A stretch of DNA of 23,698 bases from Candidatus Omnitrophota bacterium (GTDB lineage: Bacteria > Omnitrophota > Gorgyraeia > Aquiviventales > Aquiviventaceae). Location of the stretch: assembly GCA_020057015.1 (NCBI GenBank), contig JAGVGS010000030.1:1-23698 (forward strand), in the 5' to 3' direction. Under the pieces are notes generated by a model. The model was not told the DNA's origin. It did no database searches and was given only the letters and a program-made list of their open reading frames with translations. Positions 14,290-21,695 of this stretch are shown piece after piece. Each line of letters begins with the position of its first letter. Position 1 is the stretch's first letter. Position numbers and translations under genes: made by a program.

Positions 14290-17019
14290 ATGAAGCAGCA
14301 AGGGTTAGTTGGGTCGTGGATTTTTTTTCTTGCTCTGCTCTTCTACAGTTCAGACTGCGTTGCTGAAACGATTTACCTGAAAGATGGCAGGAAAGTACGG
14401 GCGAGGATTACGAAACGAACCGAGAAGTCAATTACCATTGACTTCTATGGGGTCCCAATAACGTATTGGCTAGATGAAATCGAAAAGATTGAGAACACTC
14501 AGTCGGCAGCTTCAACTGAGCAATCGGAGCAGACTCAGCCTAAGGAGACTTCAGGCAAGAGCAAAGCACAAACTGCACCGGAAGAACATTTGCTGTCCTC
14601 TGCCACCACTCTCCCCAATCGTCAAGACACACCCCCCCTCGGCTTATCGAGTCCACAACGAGCTGTGCTCAGATGGAAGACCCGGATTCTTGTTGGGCGG
14701 GAGGCGATTGCACCCCCACTCGCATTGAATGGTCACGAGGTTTACCTGAATACGGCGGATGGTGCCGTGCATGTGTATGACGTGCAAACAGGGAATGAGC
14801 GGCTAGCGTTCAGTGCGCCTGGAGGAATCGCCTCGACTCCATTACTGGCTGAGGGAACATTGTACTACGGGACCGGAGACGGGCATTTCTACGCCGTCAA
14901 TCTGGCATCTAAGCGCGTGCTTTGGAAGTTCGCCACTAAAGCGACCACTGAGGCAAGTGCCGCCCTTGAAGCGCATCAACAAACACTAGGCTACGTACCG
15001 GATGAGGTGGGACGCGCATACGAACGCACCAATGAGTTCCGACGGATTGCGGCAGCCTCACTATTGGCCAATGGAACGGTATACTTCGCCAGTGTCGATG
15101 GGGTGCTCTATGCGCTAGAGAGCGCGACAGGAACGATGCGCTGGATGTTCAAGACGGGCAGCTTTATTGAGTCCTCGCCTGTTATGAACGAAGGGATAAT
15201 TTTTGTTGGCAGTCAAGACGGCCGGCTCTATGCCGTGGATCAGCGTACCGGGAAGGAGCGGTGGCACTATCAGGTGGAGCGAGACTGGCCCTCCCAGCCG
15301 GTTGTCAGCGATGGCGTTGTCTATTTCGAGGCGGGCTGGACACTGTACGCCATTGACACCAAGACTGGTGCGCTGGCCTGGCGCTTTAAAACACCAGGAC
15401 CTATCGGGTCGCTCCTTACCGTCCACAAGGAAATGGCCTATTTTACGACCCAGGGTAAGCTTTACGCGTTCGACGTTAAGACCGGCCAGGAACGGTGGCA
15501 CGCGGATGGGTACTACAACAGTCGAGCCATTCCAATCGTAGCTGGCCCAGTCGTGTACTGTGCTGGGTCGGACGGAACGCTTCATGCGTTGGACCGTGAG
15601 AATGGACAGGAACGATGGCGGTTCAAAACTGAGGGCAAGGTTTTGACACCGGTGGTGGTCGATGAGGTAGTAGTTGCGGCCAGCGAAGACGGCCATCTGT
15701 ACGCAATTACTGGAGTTGAAGCGTCACAGACGACAGTATCCGGGCCAGTGCCGCTCGTTGTGCCAACGATTGAGGCGTCATCTGTACCGGAGGTTCGTGT
15801 TGAACACTTTCCTGGATTCCGCTGGTCGCGTGACGTATATCTGGGTACGCTCTCCGCTTCGATGCTCTCAAAGGAAGCAATCTATCTGATCGCCGGGGAT
15901 TCCTCTTCCACCTACAACGTCTACGTCTTGAACCCCTCCACAGGGGAGAAGCAGGGAGAATTGGGTATTATGGGTGAGGGGGTACGGGTAAGTCTGACAA
16001 CCGATCGAGGGATGGCATTTGTGATTCGACCTCATCAAGCGTCCCCACAGTCAATCAAAATCGCGGCGATTGACGTCGTAAGCCATGCTCCCCGCTGGGA
16101 GCGGGAGTTCGCCGGACCTCTCACGCAGCGGCCTGCTGTGCTTGACGAGGCACCTGTCGTTGCGCATGGTACGGTCTACTTCAAAGGAGAAGACGATTTT
16201 CTGCACGCCCTTGATGAACTCACTGGGGATGTTCGCTGGACGATTCCTCTCCGGGACGTTTTCGGAAACAGTAGATGCATACATCAGTACACTGCTTCGG
16301 CGTCAGTATTACTGGCAACCTGTCGAGAAAACGGAGATGGGGTGCTTTCGGCGTTCAATGTAGCCAGCGGCCAGTGGCTCTGGAACATCACGGTGGAGGG
16401 CTCGTTATGGAAGGCCTGGAAAGGCCCACCGGCAATTGTGGACGGTGTGGTGTATGCGGGCAGCGGCAATGAGAAGCTATTCGGCCGACTCTATGCAATG
16501 GATGCTGCAAGCGGGACTATTCTCTGGAAAGCCGCTGTAGATGCCACGGTTGTCACAACACCCGTCGTTCACGACTCGACGGTCTACGTGGGATGTGAAG
16601 CGGGACATCTGCATGCGTTTGACCGGCAGAAAGGCACAGAACGCTGGCAGGTGCAGCTGGATGTGGAAGCCACCGAGCCGGTTGTCTCAGGGGCTGCCGT
16701 ATATGTCGGAGCTGGAGATGACTATGCCCGCGGCGGGCTCTACGCCTTGGACGCAGAAACGGGCGCGGTACGCTGGCATGTCAAGACAGAAGGGGCCGTG
16801 ATCGCCTCACCGGTACTCGCCAACGGCAGCCTCTACGTGGGAACCGACTACAACCGATTTGGACGGTTCTATGCGGTAGATAGTCAAACCGGGAAGGTGC
16901 TGTGGAATCTTAGTCTCGGCAAGAGTGTACGGCTTCCCGCGGTCGTGCACCAGGGGATCGTGTACGTGGCGAGCTACGATAAGGTATATGCGCTCACAGA
17001 GGCCAAGCCGGGGTCATGA
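14290..17019 (+). CDS. Exported PQQ/BamB-type beta-propeller repeat protein
   Basis: A 909-aa protein with a signal peptide (MKQQGLVGSWIFFLALLFYS, cleavage likely near CVA-ET). A small module, ETIYLKDGRKVRARITKRTE to DEIEKIE (about 25-68), comes first. A polar linker rich in Gln/Ser/Thr follows. About 16 repeats of the kind 'LYA(V/I/F/L)D..TG...W' come next, such as LYAVDQRTGKERW, LYAIDTKTGALAW, LYALDAETGAVRW, FYAVDSQTGKVLW. They fall in two groups of about eight, with a break around residues 480-520, which suggests two eight-bladed propellers. It has no quinoprotein active-site motifs, so a binding or scaffold role outside the cytoplasm is more likely than PQQ-dependent oxidation. A charged insertion (EAHQQTLGYVPDEVGRAYER) lies between blades 2 and 3. 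Its stop overlaps the next start as ATGA. Confidence 0.85.
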   Translation: MKQQGLVGSWIFFLALLFYSSDCVAETIYLKDGRKVRARITKRTEKSITIDFYGVPITYWLDEIEKIENTQSAASTEQSEQTQPKETSGKSKAQTAPEEHLLSSATTLPNRQDTPPLGLSSPQRAVLRWKTRILVGREAIAPPLALNGHEVYLNTADGAVHVYDVQTGNERLAFSAPGGIASTPLLAEGTLYYGTGDGHFYAVNLASKRVLWKFATKATTEASAALEAHQQTLGYVPDEVGRAYERTNEFRRIAAASLLANGTVYFASVDGVLYALESATGTMRWMFKTGSFIESSPVMNEGIIFVGSQDGRLYAVDQRTGKERWHYQVERDWPSQPVVSDGVVYFEAGWTLYAIDTKTGALAWRFKTPGPIGSLLTVHKEMAYFTTQGKLYAFDVKTGQERWHADGYYNSRAIPIVAGPVVYCAGSDGTLHALDRENGQERWRFKTEGKVLTPVVVDEVVVAASEDGHLYAITGVEASQTTVSGPVPLVVPTIEASSVPEVRVEHFPGFRWSRDVYLGTLSASMLSKEAIYLIAGDSSSTYNVYVLNPSTGEKQGELGIMGEGVRVSLTTDRGMAFVIRPHQASPQSIKIAAIDVVSHAPRWEREFAGPLTQRPAVLDEAPVVAHGTVYFKGEDDFLHALDELTGDVRWTIPLRDVFGNSRCIHQYTASASVLLATCRENGDGVLSAFNVASGQWLWNITVEGSLWKAWKGPPAIVDGVVYAGSGNEKLFGRLYAMDAASGTILWKAAVDATVVTTPVVHDSTVYVGCEAGHLHAFDRQKGTERWQVQLDVEATEPVVSGAAVYVGAGDDYARGGLYALDAETGAVRWHVKTEGAVIASPVLANGSLYVGTDYNRFGRFYAVDSQTGKVLWNLSLGKSVRLPAVVHQGIVYVASYDKVYALTEAKPGS

Positions 17020-18209
17020 TGGATCAGGGCGAACGACGCGGCAAAGTGATATGGATTGCACTCGTAGTGCTTGTAGTCCTCGGTGTCGGCATCGGCAGTT
17101 GGTGGAAGTCTCGGCAATCTACGCCCGGGCTTGCAGGACTTACCTGGGAGGAACTAACTCAGCGAGCATCGGCCCTAGGTCGGGAGTCCCGCTATACCGA
17201 GGCGATTCCGGTTGCTGACCGGGCGGTTCGGGTGGCCGAGAAGACATTCGGAGCGGACGATCAACGTGTTGCCGCCTCGCTTGAAACACTCGCCCAGCTG
17301 TACGTAGAAGCGCTCAAACCGGTTGGTTCGCTCGACGGCGCACTTCTCAAATCCGACAGCTTCTTCAATCCCCGCATCACTACGACCGTGCTTGGGTGGT
17401 TGGGAGTAAAACCGGAACGCCCGGCTGATGTGAAGGCAATCCTCAAGCTGCAGGCCGAAGGCAAGCCGGCAGACGCCGTGCGATTACTCTACCAGGGATT
17501 TCTCAAGGGTGAAGAACTGTTGCAGAGGGAACTAACCAAGCGAGAGCGTACGCTCGGAGCGCAGAGCCCTGACGTCATCCCTTTTATTACTGCACTTGCC
17601 CACTTCTACTATGTAGAAGAAGCCGGTCCGAAAGCTGAAGCGATGTACGAGCGAGCGCGGGTAATCTGCGCTCGCACTTTCGGAGTTGGATCACCAGAGG
17701 TAGCCAGGATTTTAGACCGGCTAGGAGCCGTCTATTCAAGTCGACACATGGACCGTGAGGCCATCCAAACGCTGGAACAGTCCATCCTGATTTTTCGAGA
17801 CGCCGAAGGACCTGAGCACCCAGACCTGGTTTCTCCCCTTTTCTTACTCGCAGGAATCTACCACAATCGACACCAGTATGAGCAGGCTGAAGGGCTTGGT
17901 GAATGGATCGTGGAGATTCGGGAGCACGAGCAACCCCGCAACCCTTCGCAGTTGGTTAGCACCCTGGAGAGCCTAGCGTTGACCTATCATGCGCACGGCC
18001 ATAACGACAAGGCAGAACCACTGTGCCGGCGCTCCCTCGCGCTTCAGGAGGCGATGCCCTCCCCAAATCTCTATGTGCTGGAGTCATCGCTGAGGCGGTG
18101 CCAGCAAGTGCTGAAGGAGCGAGGGCAATTTGACGAGGCGGTTTTGATGAAGTCGCGGGCCGACAAGCTCCGCGAGCAACTTTGGAAGAAGTCGACTTCC
18201 ACGCGGTAA
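17016..18209 (+). CDS. Membrane-anchored TPR protein
   Basis: A 397-aa protein with one N-terminal membrane anchor (VIWIALVVLVVLGVGIGSWW, about 11-30) and tetratricopeptide repeats of the kinesin-light-chain (TPR_10/12) type. Examples are EAIPVADRAVRVAEKTFGADDQ, AEAMYERARVICARTFGVGS, EAIQTLEQSILIFRDAEGPEHP and KAEPLCRRSLALQEAMPSP. A different helical stretch (about 105-180) interrupts the repeats. TPR domains bind protein partners; a fixed site on the membrane and coupling to the propeller gene suggest that the two proteins meet in the periplasm. The start is ATG 17016 within ATGATG. The stop codon lies inside a terminator-like hairpin. Composition matches the propeller gene, not the chromosome background. 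Confidence 0.85.
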   Translation: MMDQGERRGKVIWIALVVLVVLGVGIGSWWKSRQSTPGLAGLTWEELTQRASALGRESRYTEAIPVADRAVRVAEKTFGADDQRVAASLETLAQLYVEALKPVGSLDGALLKSDSFFNPRITTTVLGWLGVKPERPADVKAILKLQAEGKPADAVRLLYQGFLKGEELLQRELTKRERTLGAQSPDVIPFITALAHFYYVEEAGPKAEAMYERARVICARTFGVGSPEVARILDRLGAVYSSRHMDREAIQTLEQSILIFRDAEGPEHPDLVSPLFLLAGIYHNRHQYEQAEGLGEWIVEIREHEQPRNPSQLVSTLESLALTYHAHGHNDKAEPLCRRSLALQEAMPSPNLYVLESSLRRCQQVLKERGQFDEAVLMKSRADKLREQLWKKSTSTR

Positions 18210-18221
18210 GAAGACCGCGTG
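18200..18221 (+). terminator. Terminator-like hairpin overlapping the TPR stop codon
   Basis: CACGCGGT (18200-18207) and ACCGCGTG (18214-18221) pair perfectly across a six-base loop; TTCATTC follows. The TAA stop (18207-18209) begins in the stem and runs into the loop. A second perfect palindrome, GAAGTCGACTTC, lies just upstream. The T-tract is weak. Confidence 0.55.
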
Positions 18222-18442
18222 TTCATTCAAGAGCGGAGAGCAGCGAGAAAATGCACCTGCGCAGAGCGCCCTCATCTAATTCACCCATTATTCGCCTGTT
18301 GCATCCAGTTCAAAATTGACACCCGGAGCCACTTCAACAAGCTCTTCCTCCACCATCCCCTGACCCGCCACAATGTAGACTGCATCGCTGTGTGAGTGAT
18401 ACCACACAAACTGCGACGGGGATTTGATCTGACCTGGCTGGG
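18222..18442. other. Convergent intergenic stretch
   Basis: It separates the TPR gene and the convergent toxin gene. I see no gene with a usable start of its own. A minus-strand frame through here begins only inside the toxin gene and lacks any family resemblance. No repeat or promoter stands out. Confidence 0.4.
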
Positions 18443-18781
18443 TCAAAACCCGAGTGTGCTTCGGAGGTGTTGGTGAACCTTCTGCAAATCCGGCTTCGCT
18501 AAAACACCCAATTTGCGCGTGATCACACTGGCCTTGATGGTTCGAATAATACCGGTGACGACGGAGGGAAACAACAGCCCCGCGGCTTTCCACTGTTCGA
18601 GTATTGTGTCTCCGAAGAGGAGACGACGCACGTTGCTTGTAATGGCGACTACGATCACTTCCTGGCGACTGACATGGTACGGCGGGCTACTGACGATCAG
18701 CGCCGGTCGTTTCTTCGAGCCGCGTCCCTCGGAAAACCCGAACTCCACCAAGACGATCTCTCCTCGGTTATAGCTGATCAT
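18443..18781 (-). CDS. MazF/PemK-type toxin (endoribonuclease)
   Basis: A 112-aa protein of the PemK/MazF fold. Hallmarks: YNRGEIVLVEFGFSEGRGSKKRPALIV at the N-terminus (RGEIVLVEF, GSKKRPALIVS), QEVIVVAITSNV, then a middle with PSVVTGIIRTIKASVITRKLG and a last helix. The family cuts mRNA at short sequences and stops growth when its antitoxin is lost. ATG 18781 gives the usual N-terminus and overlaps the antitoxin gene by 14 bases, the normal coupling. ATG 18799 is an in-frame alternative with GGGAG close by. The toxin is second in its operon, as is usual. Confidence 0.9.
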   Translation of the reverse strand: MISYNRGEIVLVEFGFSEGRGSKKRPALIVSSPPYHVSRQEVIVVAITSNVRRLLFGDTILEQWKAAGLLFPSVVTGIIRTIKASVITRKLGVLAKPDLQKVHQHLRSTLGF

Positions 18782-19019
18782 ACGCGGCGTCCCGCTCATT
18801 CTCCCAGACGGCCTTCAGTATTGGATCGGTGTCTAGGTGCTTCGCTAACGCGGATACCTCCCGCGATTCCAGCTCTCGGTGCATGCGCTCCCGAACGCTT
18901 TCCAGGACAAACTCACGAATCGTCTGGCCGCTCAGCGTGGCAAACATCTTGATTTGCCGGTGTTCCCCGTGTCGGACATCGATGCTGACCCGTTCCCGTG
19001 CTGTGTCGATCTTGGCCAT
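18768..19019 (-). CDS. Ribbon-helix-helix antitoxin of the MazF/PemK pair
   Basis: An 83-aa protein. The N-terminal part (ERVSIDVRHGEHRQIKMFATLSGQTIREFVLESVRERM) shows the beta-strand, helix, helix order of a ribbon-helix-helix DNA-binding domain, given here as RVSIDVRHGEHRQIKMFA and SGQTIREFVLESVRERM. The acidic tail (ALAKHLDTDPILKAVWENER) is the likely toxin-binding part. ATG 19019 has GAGGAAG about nine bases before it; an upstream ATG at 19064 lies within the promoter region and is rejected. Such antitoxins repress their own operon by binding repeated DNA half-sites, and three AAATGTG repeats lie directly upstream. Confidence 0.85.
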   Translation of the reverse strand: MAKIDTARERVSIDVRHGEHRQIKMFATLSGQTIREFVLESVRERMHRELESREVSALAKHLDTDPILKAVWENERDAAYDQL

Positions 19020-19052
19020 GGATGCGGCTTCCTCTGTTGACACAAGCGTACC

Positions 19053-19086
19053 ATATTTCAACAAATGTGTAAATGTGTCAAATGTG
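19053..19086 (-). promoter_or_regulatory. Toxin-antitoxin promoter with triple AAATGTG operator
   Basis: TTGACA (19081-19076), a 17-base spacer and AAATAT (19058-19053) on the minus strand. On the plus strand AAATGTG occurs at 19063-19069, 19071-19077 and 19080-19086, steps of eight and nine bases. The repeats cover the -35 box and spacer, where a bound repressor would block RNA polymerase. Confidence 0.7.
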
Positions 19087-19191
19087 GTAATTGGCTGCCG
19101 TTGCCATAACCTCCCTGTTTTGCTACTGATGGCTCGTCTGGGAGCTTGGTGCGGCTTATTCCGTCAGCACGTGGTGAACGCGGAGGCTACA

Positions 19192-19222
19192 AGAGGGCTC
19201 CGGCGCGACGCCGGAACCCTCT
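19192..19222. terminator. Strong hairpin beside the tRNA remnant
   Basis: AGAGGG-C-TCCGGC (19192-19204) pairs with GCCGGA-A-CCCTCT (19210-19222) around loop GCGAC, with a single C/A mismatch. No long T-run follows on either strand, so it may be a factor-dependent or bidirectional terminator, or a structured remnant. Confidence 0.4.
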
Positions 19223-19232
19223 CTGGAATGAA

Positions 19233-19282
19233 TGGTCGCTACGGTGGGATTTGAACCAACGACCTTTGGGCTATGCGCCAAT
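19233..19282 (-). pseudogene. 3' remnant of a tRNA-Met-like gene
   Basis: The minus strand reads as the 3' half of a tRNA ending in an encoded CCA. It has acceptor strand CGTAGCG with discriminator A, T-arm GTTGG-TTCAAAT-CCCAC (one mismatch), variable loop AGGTC, and CCCAA after loop CGCATAG, whose centre is CAT. Compared with normal tRNA-Met, the base before the loop is lost, the invariant T33 is G, and no D-arm or 5' acceptor strand is found before the accA stop at 19304. It is a broken gene of the kind left at an integration or recombination site. Confidence 0.6.
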
Positions 19283-19303
19283 CTAGGCCCGCAGCCGGAA
19301 GGG

Positions 19304-20320
19304 TCAGGCCGGCGTCAAGCCGGAGGTGGCGAGCTGTTGGGTGGCAAAGACGCCGATCTTGCGGAACCGCTGGTAGCGCCGTTCCAGTAGTTCCTCCTCC
19401 GGCAGCGCGTCGGTGAGCTTCAGGAAGCGCAGGATCGAGGCCCGCAAACGCTGGGCCACCATCTCCGGGTCGCGGTGCGCGCCCCCCAGCGGTTCTTCAA
19501 TCATCTCGTCAATCACGCCCAGCTCCGAGAGATCGCTCGAGGTGAGGCGCAGCGCCGCTGCGGCATCCGGCGCCCGGGCGCGATCGCGCCACAGAATGGC
19601 GGCACAGCCTTCCGGCGAAATCACCGAGTAGTACGCGTGCTCCAGCATCGCGGTCCAGTCCCCCACCCCGACGCCCAGCGCCCCCCCGGAGCCGCCTTCC
19701 CCGATGACGCAGGTGTAGATCGGGGTCTTGAGCACCGCCATTTCACGCATGTTGTGCGCGATGGAATGCGCCTGGCCGCGCTCTTCGGCGCCGATGCCTG
19801 GGTACGCGCCGGGCGTATCGATGAAGATGAGCACCGGCAGGTGGAATTTCTGCGCCAGCGCCATGAGGCGCATCGCCTTGCGGTAGCCTTCGGGGTGGGC
19901 GGAGCCGAAGTTGCGCATGAGGTTCTCTTTGGTGTCGCGCCCCTTCTGATGGCCGATCACCATGCAGGGGCGGCCCTCGAACTTCGCGACACCACCGACC
20001 ATGGCGCGGTCATCGCTAAAGAGCCGATCGCCATGGATCTGCACGAAGTCGGTGACGAGCAGGTTCAGGTAATCCAGAGTGTAAGGCCGCAGGGGGTGGC
20101 GAGCAAGCTGCACGCGCTGCCAGGGGGTGAGGCCGCCGTAGACCCGGCGCTTCAGCTGCTCAAGCTGTGCTTCCAGCGCTTTAAGCGTCTCGGGCCGCTG
20201 ATCGGCCGCGTTCTTGCGCGCCTCCTGGAGCCGGTGCTCCAGCTCCGCAATCGGTTTCTCAAAGTCGTAGCGGTAGCCGTTGAGCGGAAAGTTCTTGGGC
20301 GCGGAGCTGGCGGCCGCCAT
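19304..20320 (-). CDS. accA: Acetyl-CoA carboxylase carboxyltransferase subunit alpha
   Basis: With AccD it moves the carboxyl group from biotin to acetyl-CoA, giving malonyl-CoA for fatty-acid synthesis. The protein is 338 aa, about the usual length (~320). It has the helical lead (EKPIAELEHRLQE), VQLARHPLRPYTLDY, GDRLFSDDRAMVGGVAKF, VIGHQKGRDTKEN, FGSAHPEGYRKAMRLM, FIDTPGAYPGIGAEERGQ, IGEGGSGGALGVGVGD and YSVISPEGCAAILWRD, all typical. The ATG lies three bases after the stop of the transpeptidase gene. accD is not in the window. The stop lies about 20 bases from the tRNA remnant. Confidence 0.97.
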   Translation of the reverse strand: MAAASSAPKNFPLNGYRYDFEKPIAELEHRLQEARKNAADQRPETLKALEAQLEQLKRRVYGGLTPWQRVQLARHPLRPYTLDYLNLLVTDFVQIHGDRLFSDDRAMVGGVAKFEGRPCMVIGHQKGRDTKENLMRNFGSAHPEGYRKAMRLMALAQKFHLPVLIFIDTPGAYPGIGAEERGQAHSIAHNMREMAVLKTPIYTCVIGEGGSGGALGVGVGDWTAMLEHAYYSVISPEGCAAILWRDRARAPDAAAALRLTSSDLSELGVIDEMIEEPLGGAHRDPEMVAQRLRASILRFLKLTDALPEEELLERRYQRFRKIGVFATQQLATSGLTPA

Positions 20321-20322
20321 GT

Positions 20323-21231
20323 TTAGTCGACGATCGTCACTTCGGTGCCCGCGGGCACGATGTCGAAGAGCTCCTCCACGTCGGTGTTGCTCATGCGCAC
20401 GCAGCCGGCCGTCACTTGCTTGCCGAGAGCACCCGGATCGGTCGTGCCGTGGATGCCGTAGCCCTTGAGGTCAAAGCCCATCCAGCGCGTCCCGAGGATA
20501 TTCTCCGGGCTGTCTGCCGGCACCGAAGCGCCCTCTTTCCACCACACCGGGTTGGGGATTTTGGTCGTGATCTTGAACGTGCCCACCGGGGTGGAGTTCT
20601 CCTTGCCCGTCGCCACCGGATAGCTCTTGATGAACTGGCTATCCGCCGTCAGCAGGAGTTGGTTCAGCGACTTATCGACGGCGATGGAGAATTTGCCCTT
20701 GGGAATCTTGAGCTTCTGCCCCGGGCGAATCATATCGCTGGAGAGGCCGTTCGTGCGCTTGAGAAAGTCCACCGTCGTGCGGTACTGCGAGGCGATCTTC
20801 CCCAGCGTGTCCCCGGGCCGCACCTCATGCGCCATATCCGTCGCCGTCAGCACGGGGGAAAACAGCAAGGCCACGTTCACCTTGCCCAGCCGGGCCTGAG
20901 CTGGGGTCATGAGCGACGAGTCTGGGAATTGGCTCAGCAGCAGGCGGTACGTGGCTTGCGCTTCGCCCAGCTGCTCTTGCGCCTCGTAGACCCCGCCGAG
21001 CTGCAAGAGCGCATCATCGGCCCCAGGGGAATCCGGCTGCGCGTTGATGAACTCTTCCAGCTTCGCTTGGGCCTCGACCAGCTTACCCTGCTGCTGCAGC
21101 CGGGACGCCGTCGTCAGAATCAGTTGATGCTGGCCGCCGAACCAGCCCTGCTGCCCCGCCAAAATCAACCCGCCGATGGCCACAATGGCCGCCGCCGCCA
21201 TCCCCGCTCCCATGAGAATCCGCTGACGCAT
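20323..21231 (-). CDS. TPR-LysM-L,D-transpeptidase (YkuD)
   Basis: A 302-aa envelope enzyme: membrane anchor (AAAAIVAIGGLILAGQQGW, about 12-30), a helical TPR-like part (about 36-115, with LVEAQAKLEEFINAQPDSP and LGEAQATYRLLLSQFPDS), one LysM domain (HEVRPGDTLGKIASQYRTT to PGQKLKIP, about 135-177), and a YkuD catalytic domain with GYGIHGTTDPGALG and TAGCVRMSN (nucleophile Cys near 277). Such enzymes form 3-3 cross-links in peptidoglycan or attach proteins to it; LysM binds glycan. GGAGG lies just before the ATG. The TPR-type region may bring a partner protein. It lies between accA and the DUF212 gene in a four-gene operon. Confidence 0.93.
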   Translation of the reverse strand: MRQRILMGAGMAAAAIVAIGGLILAGQQGWFGGQHQLILTTASRLQQQGKLVEAQAKLEEFINAQPDSPGADDALLQLGGVYEAQEQLGEAQATYRLLLSQFPDSSLMTPAQARLGKVNVALLFSPVLTATDMAHEVRPGDTLGKIASQYRTTVDFLKRTNGLSSDMIRPGQKLKIPKGKFSIAVDKSLNQLLLTADSQFIKSYPVATGKENSTPVGTFKITTKIPNPVWWKEGASVPADSPENILGTRWMGFDLKGYGIHGTTDPGALGKQVTAGCVRMSNTDVEELFDIVPAGTEVTIVD

Positions 21232-21245
21232 CCTCCGGCCCCCTC

Positions 21246-21692
21246 CTACCGCAGCACCAACGCCACAATGATCCCAACCACCACGCCCCCGATGACCTGC
21301 AACGGCGTATGGCCCAGCAATTCCTTGACCCGCTCCTCCTGGATCCGACGCTTGAAATACATGTCTTCGATCATTTTGTTCAGCACCTGCGCTTGCCGTC
21401 CGCTCCAGCGTCGCACGCCCTGCGCGTCAAAGAGGGTGATGAACGTGAAGGCCACCGCGGTGGCGAATAAGGGAGAGTTGAACCCGGTGTTAAAGCCGAT
21501 CGTGGTGCTGAGGGCGCTGACGCCTGCCGCGTGGGTGCTCGGCATGCCCCCCGTGCCGAGGAGCCAGCGGAAATCAAAGCGGCGCAACCGTGCGACGCCC
21601 AGGATGATTTTGATGGCCTGCGCGATAAGGCAGGCCAAGAACCAGGAGGCAAGCGCCTGGTTGGCGCACCAAGCGCTGAAGACCGATGTCAT
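21246..21692 (-). CDS. Divergent PAP2-family membrane protein (DUF212)
   Basis: A 148-aa membrane protein of the DUF212/YuiD group, related to acid phosphatases of the PAP2 type. Visible are LASWFLACLIAQAIKIIL, the motif LLGTGGMPSTHAAGVSALST, VAFTFITLFDAQGVRRWSGRQA and a last helix VIGGVVVGIIVALVL. In PAP2 enzymes the P-S-x-x-A/H region holds catalytic residues; the substrate in this group is unknown, and lipid phosphate is a guess. The ATG lies three bases after the coiled-coil gene stop. Confidence 0.9.
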   Translation of the reverse strand: MTSVFSAWCANQALASWFLACLIAQAIKIILGVARLRRFDFRWLLGTGGMPSTHAAGVSALSTTIGFNTGFNSPLFATAVAFTFITLFDAQGVRRWSGRQAQVLNKMIEDMYFKRRIQEERVKELLGHTPLQVIGGVVVGIIVALVLR

Positions 21693-21695
21693 GCG

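Noticed and set aside
18288..18593. Minus-strand frame of 101 codons overlapping the toxin end
   Set aside because: More than half lies within mazF in another frame, and the rest resembles no family; no ribosome-binding site.
13434..19282. tRNA-Leu and the tRNA-Met-like remnant as a matched pair of attachment sites
   Set aside because: Their 3' ends differ (GGGTTCAACTCCCACCTCCG versus GGTTCAAATCCCACCGTAGC); the shared part is only the general T-loop.
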